A DNA stretch of 64,000 bases. Source: Methylorubrum thiocyanatum. GTDB lineage: Bacteria > Pseudomonadota > Alphaproteobacteria > Rhizobiales > Beijerinckiaceae. Location of the stretch: contig JACJIB010000003.1 of NCBI GenBank assembly GCA_014138645.1, forward strand, positions 620,001 through 684,000, in the 5' to 3' direction. This document shows, one piece after another, positions 26,256-35,474 of the stretch (positions within the stretch are counted from its first letter, which is position 1; each line of letters opens with the position of its first letter). Position numbers and translations under genes: made by a program. The notes under the pieces are model-generated. The model was not told the origin of the DNA. It searched no databases and was given only the letters and a program-made list of their open reading frames with translations.

Positions 26256-27551
26256 TCAGGCTGCCTGAAGGGCCGCCGCGACGCGCGGCAGCGGCGGCAG
26301 CCCCTTCACCGGGCCGATGGCGGCGAGCGTCGGCGCGCCCTGCAGCAGGGTGCGGCCGGCGGCGCGCACGTGCTCGACCTCGACCGCGTCGACCTTGGCG
26401 ATCAGCTCCTGCGGCGGGATCACCCGGCCCCAGGCGAGGAGCTGGCGGGCGTTGCGCTCGATGCGTCCGCCCGGCGTTTCCAGGGCGGTCAGCAGCGAGA
26501 CCTTGAGCTGCGCCTTGGCGCGGGCGAGTTCGGCCGCGTCGAGGCGCTCCGCCGTCTCGCGGGTGGTGGCGATGGTGACATCGACGAGTTCGGCCAGATC
26601 CGCGCCCGACGTGCCGGCACCGATGCCGAACAGGCCGCAATCGCTGAACGGCCAGTGGAAGGCCTGGATGTCGTAGGCGAGCCCGCGGGTCTCGCGCACC
26701 TCGTGCCAGAGCCGCGAGGTCAGGCCGCCGCCGAGCACCTGGGAGAACAGGTGCAGCGCGTAGTAGCCCTCGTCGCGGAAGGAGAGGCCGGGCAGGCCGA
26801 GCACGAGGTTGGCCTGTTCGAGCCGCTTCTGCATCCGCCGCTCGCCACCGCCATAGATGCCGGCCACGACCGCGGGCGCCTCGACGGATTTCAGGCCGCC
26901 GAAATGGCGCTCGGCCGCCTCGACGATCTCGGCATGCTCCACCGCCCCGGCGGCGGCCAGAACCATGCGCTCGGGCACGTATTCGCGGGCGATGTAGGCC
27001 TCGATCGCCGCGCGGTCGAAGCTCTGGATCGTCTCGGGCCGGCCCAGGATCGGCCGGCCGATCGGCTGATCGGGGAAGGCGGTCTCGATGAAGGCGTCGT
27101 AGACCACGTCGTCGGGCGTATCCTCGACCGCCGCGTATTCCTGGAGGATCACGCCCTTCTCGCGGGCGAGTTCGCCGGCATCGAACACCGAGCGGGTGAG
27201 GATGTCGCCGAGCACGTCGAGCGCCACGCCCGCATCCTCGCCGAGAACCCGCGCGGTGTAGCTCGTGCTCTCGGTGCTGGTGGCGGCGTTGATCTCGCCG
27301 CCGACATTCTCGATGTCCTCGGCGATCTTGCGGGCCGAGCGCGTCGCCGTGCCCTTGAACGCCATGTGCTCGATGAGGTGGCTGAGCCCGTGCTCGTCCG
27401 GCCGTTCGTGCCGCGAGCCCGCCCCGACCCAGACACCGAGCGTCGCCGTGGCGACGCCGGGGATGGTCTCGGTGGCGACGGTCAGGCCGTTGTCGAGGCG
27501 GCTGACGGTGAGGCCCGGCGAGGCGCCGAAGGTCGAGAAGTGCTGGTTCAT
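26256..27551 (-). CDS. M16-family zinc peptidase (mitochondrial-processing-peptidase-like)
   Basis: 431-residue insulinase/M16 metallopeptidase. The inverted zinc motif HLIEH (residues 58-62) with downstream Glu (about 138) is intact, so this is an active beta-type subunit, followed by the Gly-rich loop LGLPGLSFRDEGYYALHLFSQVLGGGLTSRL region typical of MPP. Family members act on short peptides or secreted proteins. It starts six bases after the threonine synthase stop, the usual thrC-M16 pair of Rhizobiales. Confidence 0.93.
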   Translation of the reverse strand: MNQHFSTFGASPGLTVSRLDNGLTVATETIPGVATATLGVWVGAGSRHERPDEHGLSHLIEHMAFKGTATRSARKIAEDIENVGGEINAATSTESTSYTARVLGEDAGVALDVLGDILTRSVFDAGELAREKGVILQEYAAVEDTPDDVVYDAFIETAFPDQPIGRPILGRPETIQSFDRAAIEAYIAREYVPERMVLAAAGAVEHAEIVEAAERHFGGLKSVEAPAVVAGIYGGGERRMQKRLEQANLVLGLPGLSFRDEGYYALHLFSQVLGGGLTSRLWHEVRETRGLAYDIQAFHWPFSDCGLFGIGAGTSGADLAELVDVTIATTRETAERLDAAELARAKAQLKVSLLTALETPGGRIERNARQLLAWGRVIPPQELIAKVDAVEVEHVRAAGRTLLQGAPTLAAIGPVKGLPPLPRVAAALQAA

Positions 27552-27557
27552 TTCACC

Positions 27558-28970
27558 TCAGGCGCCGCGCGTGATTCGGGCATGCTCCGTGATGTAGCGC
27601 TCGATCGCGGCCTGATCATTGGCCAGATTCGCCACGGTCTCCGGTCGGGTCATCAGGTCGGCGAGGTGCGGCGGAAGCACCGGGCGCCCGGCGCCGGTCG
27701 CCTGCGAGACCGCGTCGGGGAACTTGGCCGGGTGCGCTGTGGCGAGCGCCACCACCGGCGTCGCCGGATCCTTCTCGAGCAGCTTGCGCCCGGCGCGCAC
27801 GCCGATGGCGCTGTGGGGATCGAGCACCATGCCGGTCCTGCGGTAGGTGCCGGCGATCTCGTCCGCGACATCGGTCTCAAGCACGGCGGCCGCGTCGAAC
27901 TCCTCGCGTACACTGGCCAGGACGTCGGGGCTCAGCGTGAAGCCGCCCGACTGCTTCAGGCCGGCCATCAGCCGCCCGAGCGCCGAGGCGTCGCGGTCGA
28001 GCGCCTCGAACAGCAGCCGCTCGAAGTTCGAGGAAATCTGGATGTCCATCGACGGCGAGGTGGTCGGCTGCACGCCGCGCGGCTCGTAGGCGCCGTGCTC
28101 CAGGGTGCGGGCCAGGATGTCGTTGGCGTTGGTGCCGATCATCAGCCGCTCGACGGCCAAGCCCATCCGCTTGGCGACCCAGCCGGCGAGGATGTCGCCG
28201 AAATTTCCGGTCGGCACCGCGAACGAGACCTTGCGATGCGGGGCGCCAAGAGCGACTGCGCTGGTGAAGTAGTAGACGGTCTGCGCCGCGACGCGGGCCC
28301 AATTGATCGAGTTGACGCCCGAGAGCTTCACCCGGTCGGCGAAGTCGCCGTGCTGGAACATCGCCTTCACGATGTTCTGGCAATCGTCGAAATTGCCGTC
28401 GATCGCCAGCGCGTGGACGTTCGGCGCATTGACCGTCGTCATCTGCCGCCGCTGCACCTCCGACACGCGGCCATGCGGGAACAGGATGAAGACATCGACC
28501 TGATCGAGCCCCTTGAACGCCTCGACCGCCGCGCTGCCGGTGTCGCCCGAGGTGGCGCCGACGATGGTGGCGCGGGCGCCCTTCTGGCGCAGCACGTAAT
28601 CCATCAGCCGCCCGAGGAGCTGCATCGCCACGTCCTTGAACGCGAGCGTCGGCCCGTGAAACAGCTCCATCAGGAACAGGTTGTCGTCGAGCTGCGTGAG
28701 CGGGGCGATCGCCGGATGGCGGAACGTCGAATAGGCGTCCTCGATCATGCGATCGAGGGCCTCGTCCGGGATCTCGCCGTCGATGAGCGGGCGCAGCACG
28801 CGCTTGGCCACTTCCGCGTAGCGCCGGCCGGCAAAGCCCGCGATCGTGTCGCGGTCGAGCTGCGGCCAGCTCTCGGGCACGTACAGGCCGCCGTCGCGGG
28901 CGAGGCCGGCGAGCAGCGCATCGGAAAAGCTCAAGGGCGCGGCGGCGCCGCGGGTCGAGACGTGCAGCAA
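27558..28970 (-). CDS. thrC: Threonine synthase
   Basis: PLP enzyme converting O-phospho-L-homoserine to threonine, last step of threonine synthesis. 470 residues, the long (class I, E. coli-like) form. PLP lysine in HGPTLAFKDVAMQLLG (Lys112), phosphate-binding GATSGDTGSAAVEAF, and the N-terminal STRG with GGLYVPESWP are all present. The M16 peptidase gene follows after six bases, and a DUF4864 gene precedes at 85 bases on the same strand. Confidence 0.95.
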   Translation of the reverse strand: MLHVSTRGAAAPLSFSDALLAGLARDGGLYVPESWPQLDRDTIAGFAGRRYAEVAKRVLRPLIDGEIPDEALDRMIEDAYSTFRHPAIAPLTQLDDNLFLMELFHGPTLAFKDVAMQLLGRLMDYVLRQKGARATIVGATSGDTGSAAVEAFKGLDQVDVFILFPHGRVSEVQRRQMTTVNAPNVHALAIDGNFDDCQNIVKAMFQHGDFADRVKLSGVNSINWARVAAQTVYYFTSAVALGAPHRKVSFAVPTGNFGDILAGWVAKRMGLAVERLMIGTNANDILARTLEHGAYEPRGVQPTTSPSMDIQISSNFERLLFEALDRDASALGRLMAGLKQSGGFTLSPDVLASVREEFDAAAVLETDVADEIAGTYRRTGMVLDPHSAIGVRAGRKLLEKDPATPVVALATAHPAKFPDAVSQATGAGRPVLPPHLADLMTRPETVANLANDQAAIERYITEHARITRGA

Positions 28971-29055
28971 GGATGCCTCCGGGAAGGCGCCCCCTCTACA
29001 CGATCGATTCGGCCATGTCGAAGCGGAGCCGGTGACGAATTCCGGGACTTCGAAC

Positions 29056-29469
29056 TCAGATCGCCTCGCCCGGTGCCTTCTTGAGCTGGCAACCGGTGAT
29101 GCGCCACTCGCCGTCGGCTTGGCGCTGCAGCGTGTAGAGCGCCATCCAGTCGAAGCCGGCCTCGTCCTGAAGGCTCACCCCTTGGGCGATCTCGTCCTCG
29201 GCGGTCTCACGGGCCGTCTCGAAGCGGTAGCTGCGCGGGCGCAGGACCGGGGCGTAGCCCTTGGCCACCATGGCGATGAAGGTCTCGGCCGAGGGGAAGA
29301 GGTTGCGGATCTGCGGCGCGGCCTCGGCATAGGCCGCCGCCGCGTCGTTGCGGCGGAACGCCTCGATCTGCCGCTCGATGGCGGCGCGGGCACGCCCGCG
29401 GGCCGCGTCGTCGGCCCGGACCGGTCCGGACGTCAGGACGAGAAGGAGCAGGACGGCAACATGGCGCAT
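29056..29469 (-). CDS. DUF4864-containing exported protein
   Basis: 137-residue protein with a signal peptide (MRHVAVLLLLVLTSGPVRADD, cleavage after ADD-like site about residue 19). The remainder is an NTF2-like DUF4864 domain: IERQIEAFRRNDAAAAYAEA, FPSAETFIAMVAKGY, and the C-terminal EWRITGCQLKK. Function unknown. ATG 29469 is chosen as the start of the signal peptide. It lies between thrC and the SURF1 gene on the same strand. Confidence 0.8.
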   Translation of the reverse strand: MRHVAVLLLLVLTSGPVRADDAARGRARAAIERQIEAFRRNDAAAAYAEAAPQIRNLFPSAETFIAMVAKGYAPVLRPRSYRFETARETAEDEIAQGVSLQDEAGFDWMALYTLQRQADGEWRITGCQLKKAPGEAI

Positions 29470-29554
29470 CGCGGGCACTCCGCATCGCTCGCGGCGGGAG
29501 GCTTGGTGTCCCGCCCGGCCAGCCCTCACCGGAGCATGACGCGGGCCAACGCCG

Positions 29555-30325
29555 TCACCCCGCCTTCGGCTCCGCCGGATCGTGCAACCGCCGCCATGCG
29601 AAAACGGAAAAGACGCCGATCAGGCAGGCGGCGATGCCGAACCACGTGAAGGCGTATTGCAGGTGGTTGTTGGGCAGATCGACCCGAAGCTGACCGCCGC
29701 GGGGCCAGCCGCCGGGGTTCGGCGTGGCATCGGCCTCGATCAGGTAGGGGGCGACGTTCGTCAGGTCGCGCGCGGCCGCGATACCGGCGATGTCGCGGGT
29801 GAACCACGCGTCGCGCTTCGGATCGGATTCCGGCACGAACAGCCCGCGGGCCTCACTTGCCCGCAGCATGCCGGTCACCGTTGCCTCGCCTTTCACCTGG
29901 CCGGCGGCGCGGTCCTCGGGGCGCTTCAGCTCGGTCGGGATGAAGCCGCGGTTGATCAGGATCGTCGTGCCGTCGTCGCGCTTGAGCGGCGTGAGGACGT
30001 AGAATCCCTGGAGCGCGCGGCCGGGCTCGCCCGGCGCCAGTCCGTGCACCAGGGTCTCCCGGTCGTGGAGGAAGGTGCCCCGCGCGCGCACCCGACTGAA
30101 CTCATCGGCCTTGGCGTCCCAGGCGTCGAAGGGGGGCGGGGCGGCCGGCGGCTCGGCGTGCGAGCGCTCGATGATGCGCGCGATCAGCGCCTCCTTCTCG
30201 CCCTTGCGGGCGAGCTGCCAGACGCCGAGGCCGAGAAGGATCGCGAGGCAGACCAGGGTCGCGAGGCCCGGCGCCCACAGACTGCGCAGACGTGCGCTAC
30301 GCTCGCTTGCCGATAGTGCAGCCAC
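29555..30325 (-). CDS. SURF1-family cytochrome oxidase assembly protein
   Basis: 256-residue inner-membrane protein that aids heme a insertion into aa3 oxidase (SURF1/Shy1). Two transmembrane helices enclose a periplasmic domain: about 15-35 (LATLVCLAILLGLGVWQLAR) and about 225-243 near the end (YAFTWFGIAACLIGVFSVFA). Family motifs G-WQ-LxRK near the start and RGFIPTEL, NHLQYAFTW are seen. GTG 30325 is the start: it overlaps the DUF983 stop as TAGTG. Placement after the ctaCDBGE cluster fits its job. Confidence 0.9.
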   Translation of the reverse strand: MAALSASERSARLRSLWAPGLATLVCLAILLGLGVWQLARKGEKEALIARIIERSHAEPPAAPPPFDAWDAKADEFSRVRARGTFLHDRETLVHGLAPGEPGRALQGFYVLTPLKRDDGTTILINRGFIPTELKRPEDRAAGQVKGEATVTGMLRASEARGLFVPESDPKRDAWFTRDIAGIAAARDLTNVAPYLIEADATPNPGGWPRGGQLRVDLPNNHLQYAFTWFGIAACLIGVFSVFAWRRLHDPAEPKAG

Positions 30326-30699
30326 TAGCGGAAACGTCCCTGCTCGGCCTTGTTGGCGAACTGGACCGCCGCCAGCACACCTTTCAGCGGGCGCACCAGA
30401 GCGAGGCTCAGGCCGATGGCGAGGCTGCCGGCGACGAGCGCATGGACCCAGACCGGCGGCTCGTAGGTGAACTCCATCCAGAGCGCCGTGCCGGCCACGA
30501 CAAAGCCGGTGATCGACATCACGAAGAAGGCCGGACCGTCCGCGGAATCGAAGGCGGAGAAATCCTGGCCGCACGCGTCGCAGGCCGGCTTGAGGGCGAG
30601 GAAGCCGCGGAACAGATGCCCCTCGCCGCAGGCCGGGCAGCGCCCGCGCAGGCCCGTCGAAAACGGGGAGGGGGGCGGGGTCGTGGCGATTCGGTTCAC
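30325..30699 (-). CDS. DUF983 zinc-ribbon membrane protein
   Basis: 124-residue protein with an N-terminal zinc ribbon (GRCPACGEGHLFRGFL-ALKPACDACGQDF, two CxxC pairs) and two transmembrane helices (about 58-78 and 85-105). DUF983 is common next to SURF1 in alphaproteobacterial oxidase clusters; function unknown. Start GTG 30699 with GAGGAG 7-12 bases upstream; the first AUG downstream is much too late. Stop overlaps the SURF1 start by one base. Located after the strong terminator of ctaE, so it probably has its own promoter with SURF1. Confidence 0.85.
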   Translation of the reverse strand: MNRIATTPPPSPFSTGLRGRCPACGEGHLFRGFLALKPACDACGQDFSAFDSADGPAFFVMSITGFVVAGTALWMEFTYEPPVWVHALVAGSLAIGLSLALVRPLKGVLAAVQFANKAEQGRFR

Positions 30700-30752
30700 G
30701 GAAGGCTCCTCACAGGCCGCCGGTATGGTGTACCGCGCGGCCCACCGCACGC

Positions 30753-30778
30753 AAAAAAGGGCGGCTCGCGCCGCCCTT
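30753..30778 (-). terminator. Intrinsic terminator of the cytochrome oxidase transcript
   Basis: On the minus strand: stem GGGCGGC / GCCGCCC, four-base GCGA-type loop, then six T's, about 40 bases after the ctaE stop. Classic rho-independent form. A second hairpin (GCCGCCC / GGGCGGC) lies at 30786-30804. Confidence 0.85.
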
Positions 30779-30818
30779 CCGGGTTGCCGCCCGTGCAGGG
30801 CGGCCGATGCGGACCGGC

Positions 30819-31676
30819 TCAGTGAGCGCCGCCGCCGGCGCCCGCACCCCACACGTAGATGGCGGCGAACAGGAACAGCCACACCACGTCGACGAAGTGC
30901 CAGTACCAGGCGGCGAACTCGAAGCCGAGATGCTGCTTCGGGGTGAAGTCGCCGGCATAGGCGCGCAGCAGGCAGACGGCGAGGAAGATCGTGCCGATGA
31001 TGACGTGGGCGCCGTGGAAGCCCGTCGCCATGAAGAAGGTCGCCGAGTAGATCGAGCCCGAGAAGCCGAAATGGGCGTGGGCATACTCGTAGGCCTGGCA
31101 GGCGGTGAAGAGCACGCCGAGGATGATGGTGAGCCACAGGCCCATCTTCAGGCCCTTGCGATCCCCGTGCAGCAGGGCGTGGTGGGCCCAGGTCACGGTG
31201 GTGCCCGAGGTGAGCAGGATCAGCGTGTTCAGGAGCGGCAGGTGCCAGGGATCGAACGCCTCGATGCCCTTCGGCGGCCACATGCCGCCGGTGAACTCGA
31301 CGCGCTGGGGCTGGATCGGATCGGCGGTGTAGAGGGCGGCCTCGAAATAGGCCCAGAACCACGCCACGAAGAACATCACCTCGGAGGCGATGAACATGAT
31401 CATGCCGTAGCGGTGATGGAGCTGGACGACGCGGGTGTGGTCGCCGGAATTCGCCTCGTGGGTGACGTCGCGCCACCAGGACAGCATCGTGTAGAGCACG
31501 CCGAGGGTGCCGGCGCCGAACACGTAGGGACCGATGGCGAGGCCGCCGGCGGAGAGACCCTTCATCCAGAAGACGGCGCCGAAGGCCATCAGGAACCCGG
31601 AGAACGCGCCGAGCAAGGGCCACGGGCTCGGGTTGATGATGTGGTAGTCGTGGTTCTTGGCGTGCGCCCCGGCCAT
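30819..31676 (-). CDS. ctaE: Cytochrome c oxidase subunit III
   Basis: 285-residue integral membrane subunit of aa3-type cytochrome c oxidase. Seven hydrophobic segments; conserved stretches include [17 protein letters not shown] near the start, [50 protein letters not shown] and the end motif [20 protein letters not shown], all typical. GGGAGAACC precedes ATG 31676. Last gene of the ctaCDB-coxF-ctaG-ctaE run, with a terminator just after it. Confidence 0.96.
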   Translation of the reverse strand: MAGAHAKNHDYHIINPSPWPLLGAFSGFLMAFGAVFWMKGLSAGGLAIGPYVFGAGTLGVLYTMLSWWRDVTHEANSGDHTRVVQLHHRYGMIMFIASEVMFFVAWFWAYFEAALYTADPIQPQRVEFTGGMWPPKGIEAFDPWHLPLLNTLILLTSGTTVTWAHHALLHGDRKGLKMGLWLTIILGVLFTACQAYEYAHAHFGFSGSIYSATFFMATGFHGAHVIIGTIFLAVCLLRAYAGDFTPKQHLGFEFAAWYWHFVDVVWLFLFAAIYVWGAGAGGGAH

Positions 31677-31737
31677 CGCAATGGTTCTCCCTCAGCCCTT
31701 GCCCGTCACCGCCTGACGGCCGGGCCCTGTTGCCTTG

Positions 31738-31760
31738 GAGGTCCGGCGCGACCGGACCTC
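31738..31760 (-). terminator. Hairpin between ctaG and ctaE
   Basis: Perfect 9-bp stem GAGGTCCGG / CCGGACCTC, five-base loop, no T-run, in the 144 bases between ctaG and ctaE. More likely an mRNA-processing or attenuating structure than a full terminator, since ctaE has no other evident source of transcription. Confidence 0.45.
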
Positions 31761-31820
31761 GGTTGAAACCCGTCTACTTCGGCAGCCAAGCCATTGTCAC
31801 GCTTGAGCCCGCGCGATCCC

Positions 31821-32429
31821 TCAAAAATTGGTCGTCGTGCGGGGCTTAGGCGCCTCCGCCACCGGCGAACCGTTCTTCGAGGGGTAGTAGGTGTAGGACA
31901 GCGTCATCTCCGAGAGCGTGCCGATATCCGGGTCCTTGCGCAGGGCCGGATCGACGTAGAACACCAGCGGGAATTCCGCCGACTCGCCCGGCTGCAGCGT
32001 GTGCTCGTCGAAGCAGAAGCACTGCACCTTGACGAAGTAGCTTCCCATCAAGTCCGGCTGCACGTTGAACACGGCGATGCCGGTCGAGGGCGCCGGGCCG
32101 GTATTCGTGACCTTGAAGAACACGGTCGCGGTCTGGCCGGGCACGGCCTCGACGCGGGACTGCTCCGGCTGGAAGCGCCAGGAGAGGGCCTTCGACACGT
32201 TGGTGTCGAAGCGGACCGAGACCGGCGCCAGGGCCTCGCCCATCGCAGCCGTGGGCGCGGCACCGACGAGCGGCGTGCCGCCGTAGCCCGTCGCCTTGCA
32301 GAACATGGAGTAGAGCGGGGCGGAGACGGCGGCGAGGCCGCCCATGCCGAGCACCACGCCGGCGCAGGCGATCACGGTCCAGCGCGCGCCGCGCGTCGCC
32401 TGCTTCTGCTGCTCCTTCGCGTCGGTCAT
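31821..32429 (-). CDS. ctaG: Cytochrome c oxidase assembly protein CtaG/Cox11
   Basis: 202-residue copper chaperone for the CuB centre of subunit I. One N-terminal transmembrane helix (about 15-37) and a periplasmic domain with the copper-binding CFCF motif in FVKVQCFCFDEHTLQPGE, plus FCKATGYGGTP and the FPLVFYVDPAL strand. Cox11 is found only with heme-copper oxidases of mitochondrial or alphaproteobacterial type. GAGGG before ATG 32429 is a ribosome-binding site. Follows coxF in the oxidase cluster. Confidence 0.95.
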   Translation of the reverse strand: MTDAKEQQKQATRGARWTVIACAGVVLGMGGLAAVSAPLYSMFCKATGYGGTPLVGAAPTAAMGEALAPVSVRFDTNVSKALSWRFQPEQSRVEAVPGQTATVFFKVTNTGPAPSTGIAVFNVQPDLMGSYFVKVQCFCFDEHTLQPGESAEFPLVFYVDPALRKDPDIGTLSEMTLSYTYYPSKNGSPVAEAPKPRTTTNF

Positions 32430-32441
32430 CGGTTCACGCCC

Positions 32442-32606
32442 TCAGAGCGGCCGCTGCAGGACCTGCGGCCCGAGCTTGGCGATCGTCAGCACGAAGAACA
32501 GCAACACCAGGGCGCCGAGCGTCAGGGCGATGGCGATCGAGCGCTTGCGGCGAGTCTTCGCCTCTTCCGGCGTCAGGGGACGCACGCCTTCCGGCAGATC
32601 GGACAT
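32442..32606 (-). CDS. coxF: CoxF-type small membrane protein of the oxidase cluster
   Basis: 54-residue protein with a basic N-terminal part (PLTPEEAKTRRKRS) and a single transmembrane helix (IAIALTLGALVLLFFVLTIAKLG). Small CoxF-type proteins of this form lie between ctaB and ctaG in many alphaproteobacterial oxidase clusters. Start ATG 32606, eight bases after ctaB stop. Function not established. Confidence 0.8.
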   Translation of the reverse strand: MSDLPEGVRPLTPEEAKTRRKRSIAIALTLGALVLLFFVLTIAKLGPQVLQRPL

Positions 32607-32614
32607 GCCGGGCC

Positions 32615-33568
32615 TCACGCTGCGACCGCGCGGAACAATCCGAGCCCCTGCTCGGCGAGCAGCGCCGAGAAGAGCAGGAACAGGTAGAGGATCGAGAAGG
32701 CGAACAGGCCCATGGCCGCCTTGCGCTCGGGCTCGCCCTCGCGCAGCCGGTAGACCTGCACCGCGCCCGCGAGCATGCCGAGACCGCCGAGCACGCCGAC
32801 CACGGCATAGAGCCAGCCGCCGAAGCCGAGCCAGACCGGCACGAGAGCGAGCGGGGCGAGCAGCAGCGAGTACCAGACGATCTGACGGCGGGTGGAATCG
32901 GGGCCGGCGACGTTCGGCATCATCGGGATGCCGGCGCGGGCATACTCGCCGCTCTTCACGAGCGCCAGCGCCCAGAAATGCGGCGGCGTCCAGATGAAGA
33001 TGATGGCAAACAGCACGAGCGACTCGATGCCGACATGGCCGGTCACCGCGGCCTGGCCGACGACCGGGGGGAGGGCGCCGGCGGCGCCGCCGATGACGAT
33101 GTTCTGCGCCGTCGCCCGCTTCAGCCACATCGAGTAGATCACGGCGTAGAAGACGATGGTGAAGGCGAGGAGCCCGGCGGCGAGCCAGTTCGAGGCAAGC
33201 CCGAGGATCAGCACCGAGCCGACCGAGAGCACGATGCCGAACGCGAGCGCCTCGTCGGGGCGAATGCGCCCGTCCGGGATCGGCCGCTTGGCGGTGCGGG
33301 TCATCAGCGCGTCGATGTCGGCGTCCCACCACATGTTGAGGCAGCCCGAGGCGCCGGCCCCGACCGCGATCATCAACAGCGAGATCGCCGCGATCACCGG
33401 GTTCACGGTGGCGTCGGAGACGACCATGCCGACCAGCGCGGTGAAGATCACGAGCACCATCACCCGCGGCTTCAGCAGGGCGAAGAAGTCGGAGACCTCA
33501 CCGCCCGCGGCGGAGGCGAGCGACGCGCGGCCGGCGTCGGCACTCAGGCTGTTCGACAGGCTCGTCAT
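32615..33568 (-). CDS. ctaB: Protoheme IX farnesyltransferase (heme O synthase)
   Basis: 317-residue membrane prenyltransferase making heme O from heme B, precursor of heme A for subunit I. The conserved Asp-rich motif [20 protein letters not shown] and the second motif [20 protein letters not shown] are present, with eight to nine transmembrane helices. It is separated from ctaD by 198 bases containing two hairpins. coxF follows closely. Confidence 0.95.
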   Translation of the reverse strand: MTSLSNSLSADAGRASLASAAGGEVSDFFALLKPRVMVLVIFTALVGMVVSDATVNPVIAAISLLMIAVGAGASGCLNMWWDADIDALMTRTAKRPIPDGRIRPDEALAFGIVLSVGSVLILGLASNWLAAGLLAFTIVFYAVIYSMWLKRATAQNIVIGGAAGALPPVVGQAAVTGHVGIESLVLFAIIFIWTPPHFWALALVKSGEYARAGIPMMPNVAGPDSTRRQIVWYSLLLAPLALVPVWLGFGGWLYAVVGVLGGLGMLAGAVQVYRLREGEPERKAAMGLFAFSILYLFLLFSALLAEQGLGLFRAVAA

Positions 33569-33666
33569 GGGAACCGTGATCTGACGCTTGTTCTGAGGTG
33601 TTCGGATCGCGCCGTTCGTGGCGCCGCCCTTTGCGGGAGGTCTCGCGGGAGGCCTCCGGGAAAGAG

Positions 33667-33690
33667 CGAGGACCGCCTCGGCGGTCCTCG
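33667..33690 (-). terminator. Strong hairpin between ctaD and ctaB
   Basis: Perfect 11-bp stem CGAGGACCGCC / GGCGGTCCTCG with a two-base centre, in the 198-base gap. On the minus strand it lies after ctaD and before ctaB; it lacks a T-run but could reduce read-through into the assembly genes. Confidence 0.5.
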
Positions 33691-33717
33691 CGATCCTCGT
33701 TGTTCGTGGAGCCTCGT

Positions 33718-33756
33718 CTCTTCCCGAAAGCCGGCGGGCAGCTTTCGGGACGATGC
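33718..33756 (-). repeat. Palindromic repeat (copy B), 3' of ctaD
   Basis: Contains a 10-bp perfect stem TCCCGAAAGC / GCTTTCGGGA (33722-33750). Shares the core CCGAAAGCCGG-N7-CTTTCGGGA-y-GATGC with copy A at 49424-49469. It begins 11 bases after the ctaD stop codon. See findings. Confidence 0.6.
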
Positions 33757-33766
33757 TCTTGCCGCC

Positions 33767-35395
33767 TTAGTGGGCCGGCTCGTCGACGATCTTCGGGAGC
33801 GTCTCGAACTGGTGGAAGGGCGGAGGCGAAGACAGGGTCCATTCCAGGGTGGTGGCACCCTCGCCCCACGGATTGTCCGCGGCGCGGGTCTTGGAGCGGA
33901 ACGCCAGGACGATGCCGATCACGAACACGACCATGCTGAGGGCGAAGACGTGACCGCCGAGGGTGGCGACCTTGTGCCAGCCGGCGAAGGCCTCCGGATA
34001 GTCGGCGTAGCGACGCGGCATGCCGGCCAGACCCAGGAAGTGCATCGGGAAGAACAGGACGTTCGCACCGATGAAGGCCAGCCAGAAGTGCAGCTTGCCC
34101 GCCCATTCCGGGATGACGTGGCCGGTCATCTTCGGGAACCAGTAGTAGACACCGGCGAAGATGATGAACACGGCGCCGAGCGAGAGCACGTAGTGGAAGT
34201 GCGCGACGACGTAGTAGGTGTCGTGCAGGTACTTATCGACCGAGGAGTTCGCGAGCACGACGCCGGTGACGCCGCCGACCGTGAACAGGAAGATGAAGCC
34301 CACCGCCCAGTGCATCGCCGCGGTGAAGCGGATCGAACCGCCCCACATCGTCGCGATCCAGGAGAAGATCTTCACGCCGGTCGGCACCGCGATCACCATG
34401 GTCGCGAAGACGAAGTAGGACTGCGTCTGGAGCGACAGGCCGACGGTGTACATGTGGTGGGCCCACACGACGAAGCCGACGACGCCGATGGCGACCATGG
34501 CGTAGGCCATGGCGAGGTAGCCGAAGACGGGCTTGCGCGAGAAGGTGGCGATGATGTGCGAGACGATGCCGAAGGCCGGCAGGATCATCACGTACACTTC
34601 GGGGTGACCGAAGAACCAGAACAGGTGCTGGTAGAGCACCGGATCGCCGCCGCCGGCCGGATCGAAGAAGGTGGTGCCGAAGTTACGGTCGGTGAGCAGC
34701 ATCGTGATCGCGCCGGCGAGCACCGGGAGCGACAGGAGCAGCAGGAAGGCGGTGACCAGCTCGGCCCAGGCGAACAGCGGCATCTTGTGCAGCGTCATGC
34801 CGGGGGCGCGCATGTTGAGGATGGTGGTGATGAAGTTGATCGCGCCGAGGATCGAGCCCGCACCGGCGAGGTGGAGCGAGAAGATCGCGAAATCGACCGC
34901 CGGGCCGGGGTGGCCGGCCGAGGAGGAGAGCGGCGGGTACACGGTCCAGCCGGTGCCCGCGCCGGTCGCGCCGGGCGAACCCTCGACGAACAGCGAGCAG
35001 AGGAGGCAGGCGAAGCCCGACACCGTCAGCCAGAACGAGATGTTGTTCATCCGCGGGAAGGCCATGTCCGGCGCGCCGATCATCAGCGGGACGAACCAGT
35101 TGCCGAAGCCGCCGATGAGGGCGGGCATCACCATGAAGAACACCATGATGAGGCCGTGGCCGGTGACGAACACGTTGTAGGTCGCCGGGTTGGAGAAGTA
35201 CTGGAGCCCGGGCTCCTCCATCTCCATGCGGATGCCGAAGGACAGGAACGCGCCGATGATGCCCGCCATGAAGGCGAAGATCAGGTAGAGCGAGCCGATG
35301 TCCTTGTGGTTCGTCGAGAGGAACCAGCGGGAGAAGAAGGAGGGCTTGTGGTCGTGGTGGGCGTCATGCCCGGCATGTGCTGTGGCGGTGGCCAT
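33767..35395 (-). CDS. ctaD: Cytochrome c oxidase subunit I (aa3-type)
   Basis: 542-residue catalytic subunit with twelve predicted membrane helices, carrying heme a, heme a3 and CuB. Diagnostic segments: the heme-copper [13 protein letters not shown] (His-Tyr cross-link), [20 protein letters not shown], and [11 protein letters not shown] with histidines for heme a3 and a. N terminus is His-rich ([12 protein letters not shown]). Proton-channel residues (K and D pathway) fit the A-type family. Starts 79 bases after ctaC on the minus strand; AAGGAT before ATG 35395. Confidence 0.97.
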   Translation of the reverse strand: MATATAHAGHDAHHDHKPSFFSRWFLSTNHKDIGSLYLIFAFMAGIIGAFLSFGIRMEMEEPGLQYFSNPATYNVFVTGHGLIMVFFMVMPALIGGFGNWFVPLMIGAPDMAFPRMNNISFWLTVSGFACLLCSLFVEGSPGATGAGTGWTVYPPLSSSAGHPGPAVDFAIFSLHLAGAGSILGAINFITTILNMRAPGMTLHKMPLFAWAELVTAFLLLLSLPVLAGAITMLLTDRNFGTTFFDPAGGGDPVLYQHLFWFFGHPEVYVMILPAFGIVSHIIATFSRKPVFGYLAMAYAMVAIGVVGFVVWAHHMYTVGLSLQTQSYFVFATMVIAVPTGVKIFSWIATMWGGSIRFTAAMHWAVGFIFLFTVGGVTGVVLANSSVDKYLHDTYYVVAHFHYVLSLGAVFIIFAGVYYWFPKMTGHVIPEWAGKLHFWLAFIGANVLFFPMHFLGLAGMPRRYADYPEAFAGWHKVATLGGHVFALSMVVFVIGIVLAFRSKTRAADNPWGEGATTLEWTLSSPPPFHQFETLPKIVDEPAH

Positions 35396-35474
35396 CGATC
35401 CTTGCCTTAATCAGATGTCTGTCGCCTCTGGCGAAGGGAGATCCGGGTCGGCCTTGCGCCGGCCCGGTGAAGCG

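Noticed and set aside
26370..29084. 904-codon plus-strand frame opposite the M16 peptidase and threonine synthase genes
   Set aside because: Antisense shadow; His/Asp/Arg/Gly-rich translation typical of GC-rich complements, while both minus-strand proteins have intact active sites.
32978..35410. 810-codon plus-strand frame opposite ctaB and ctaD
   Set aside because: Antisense to two unquestionable membrane proteins, highly charged and repetitive translation.
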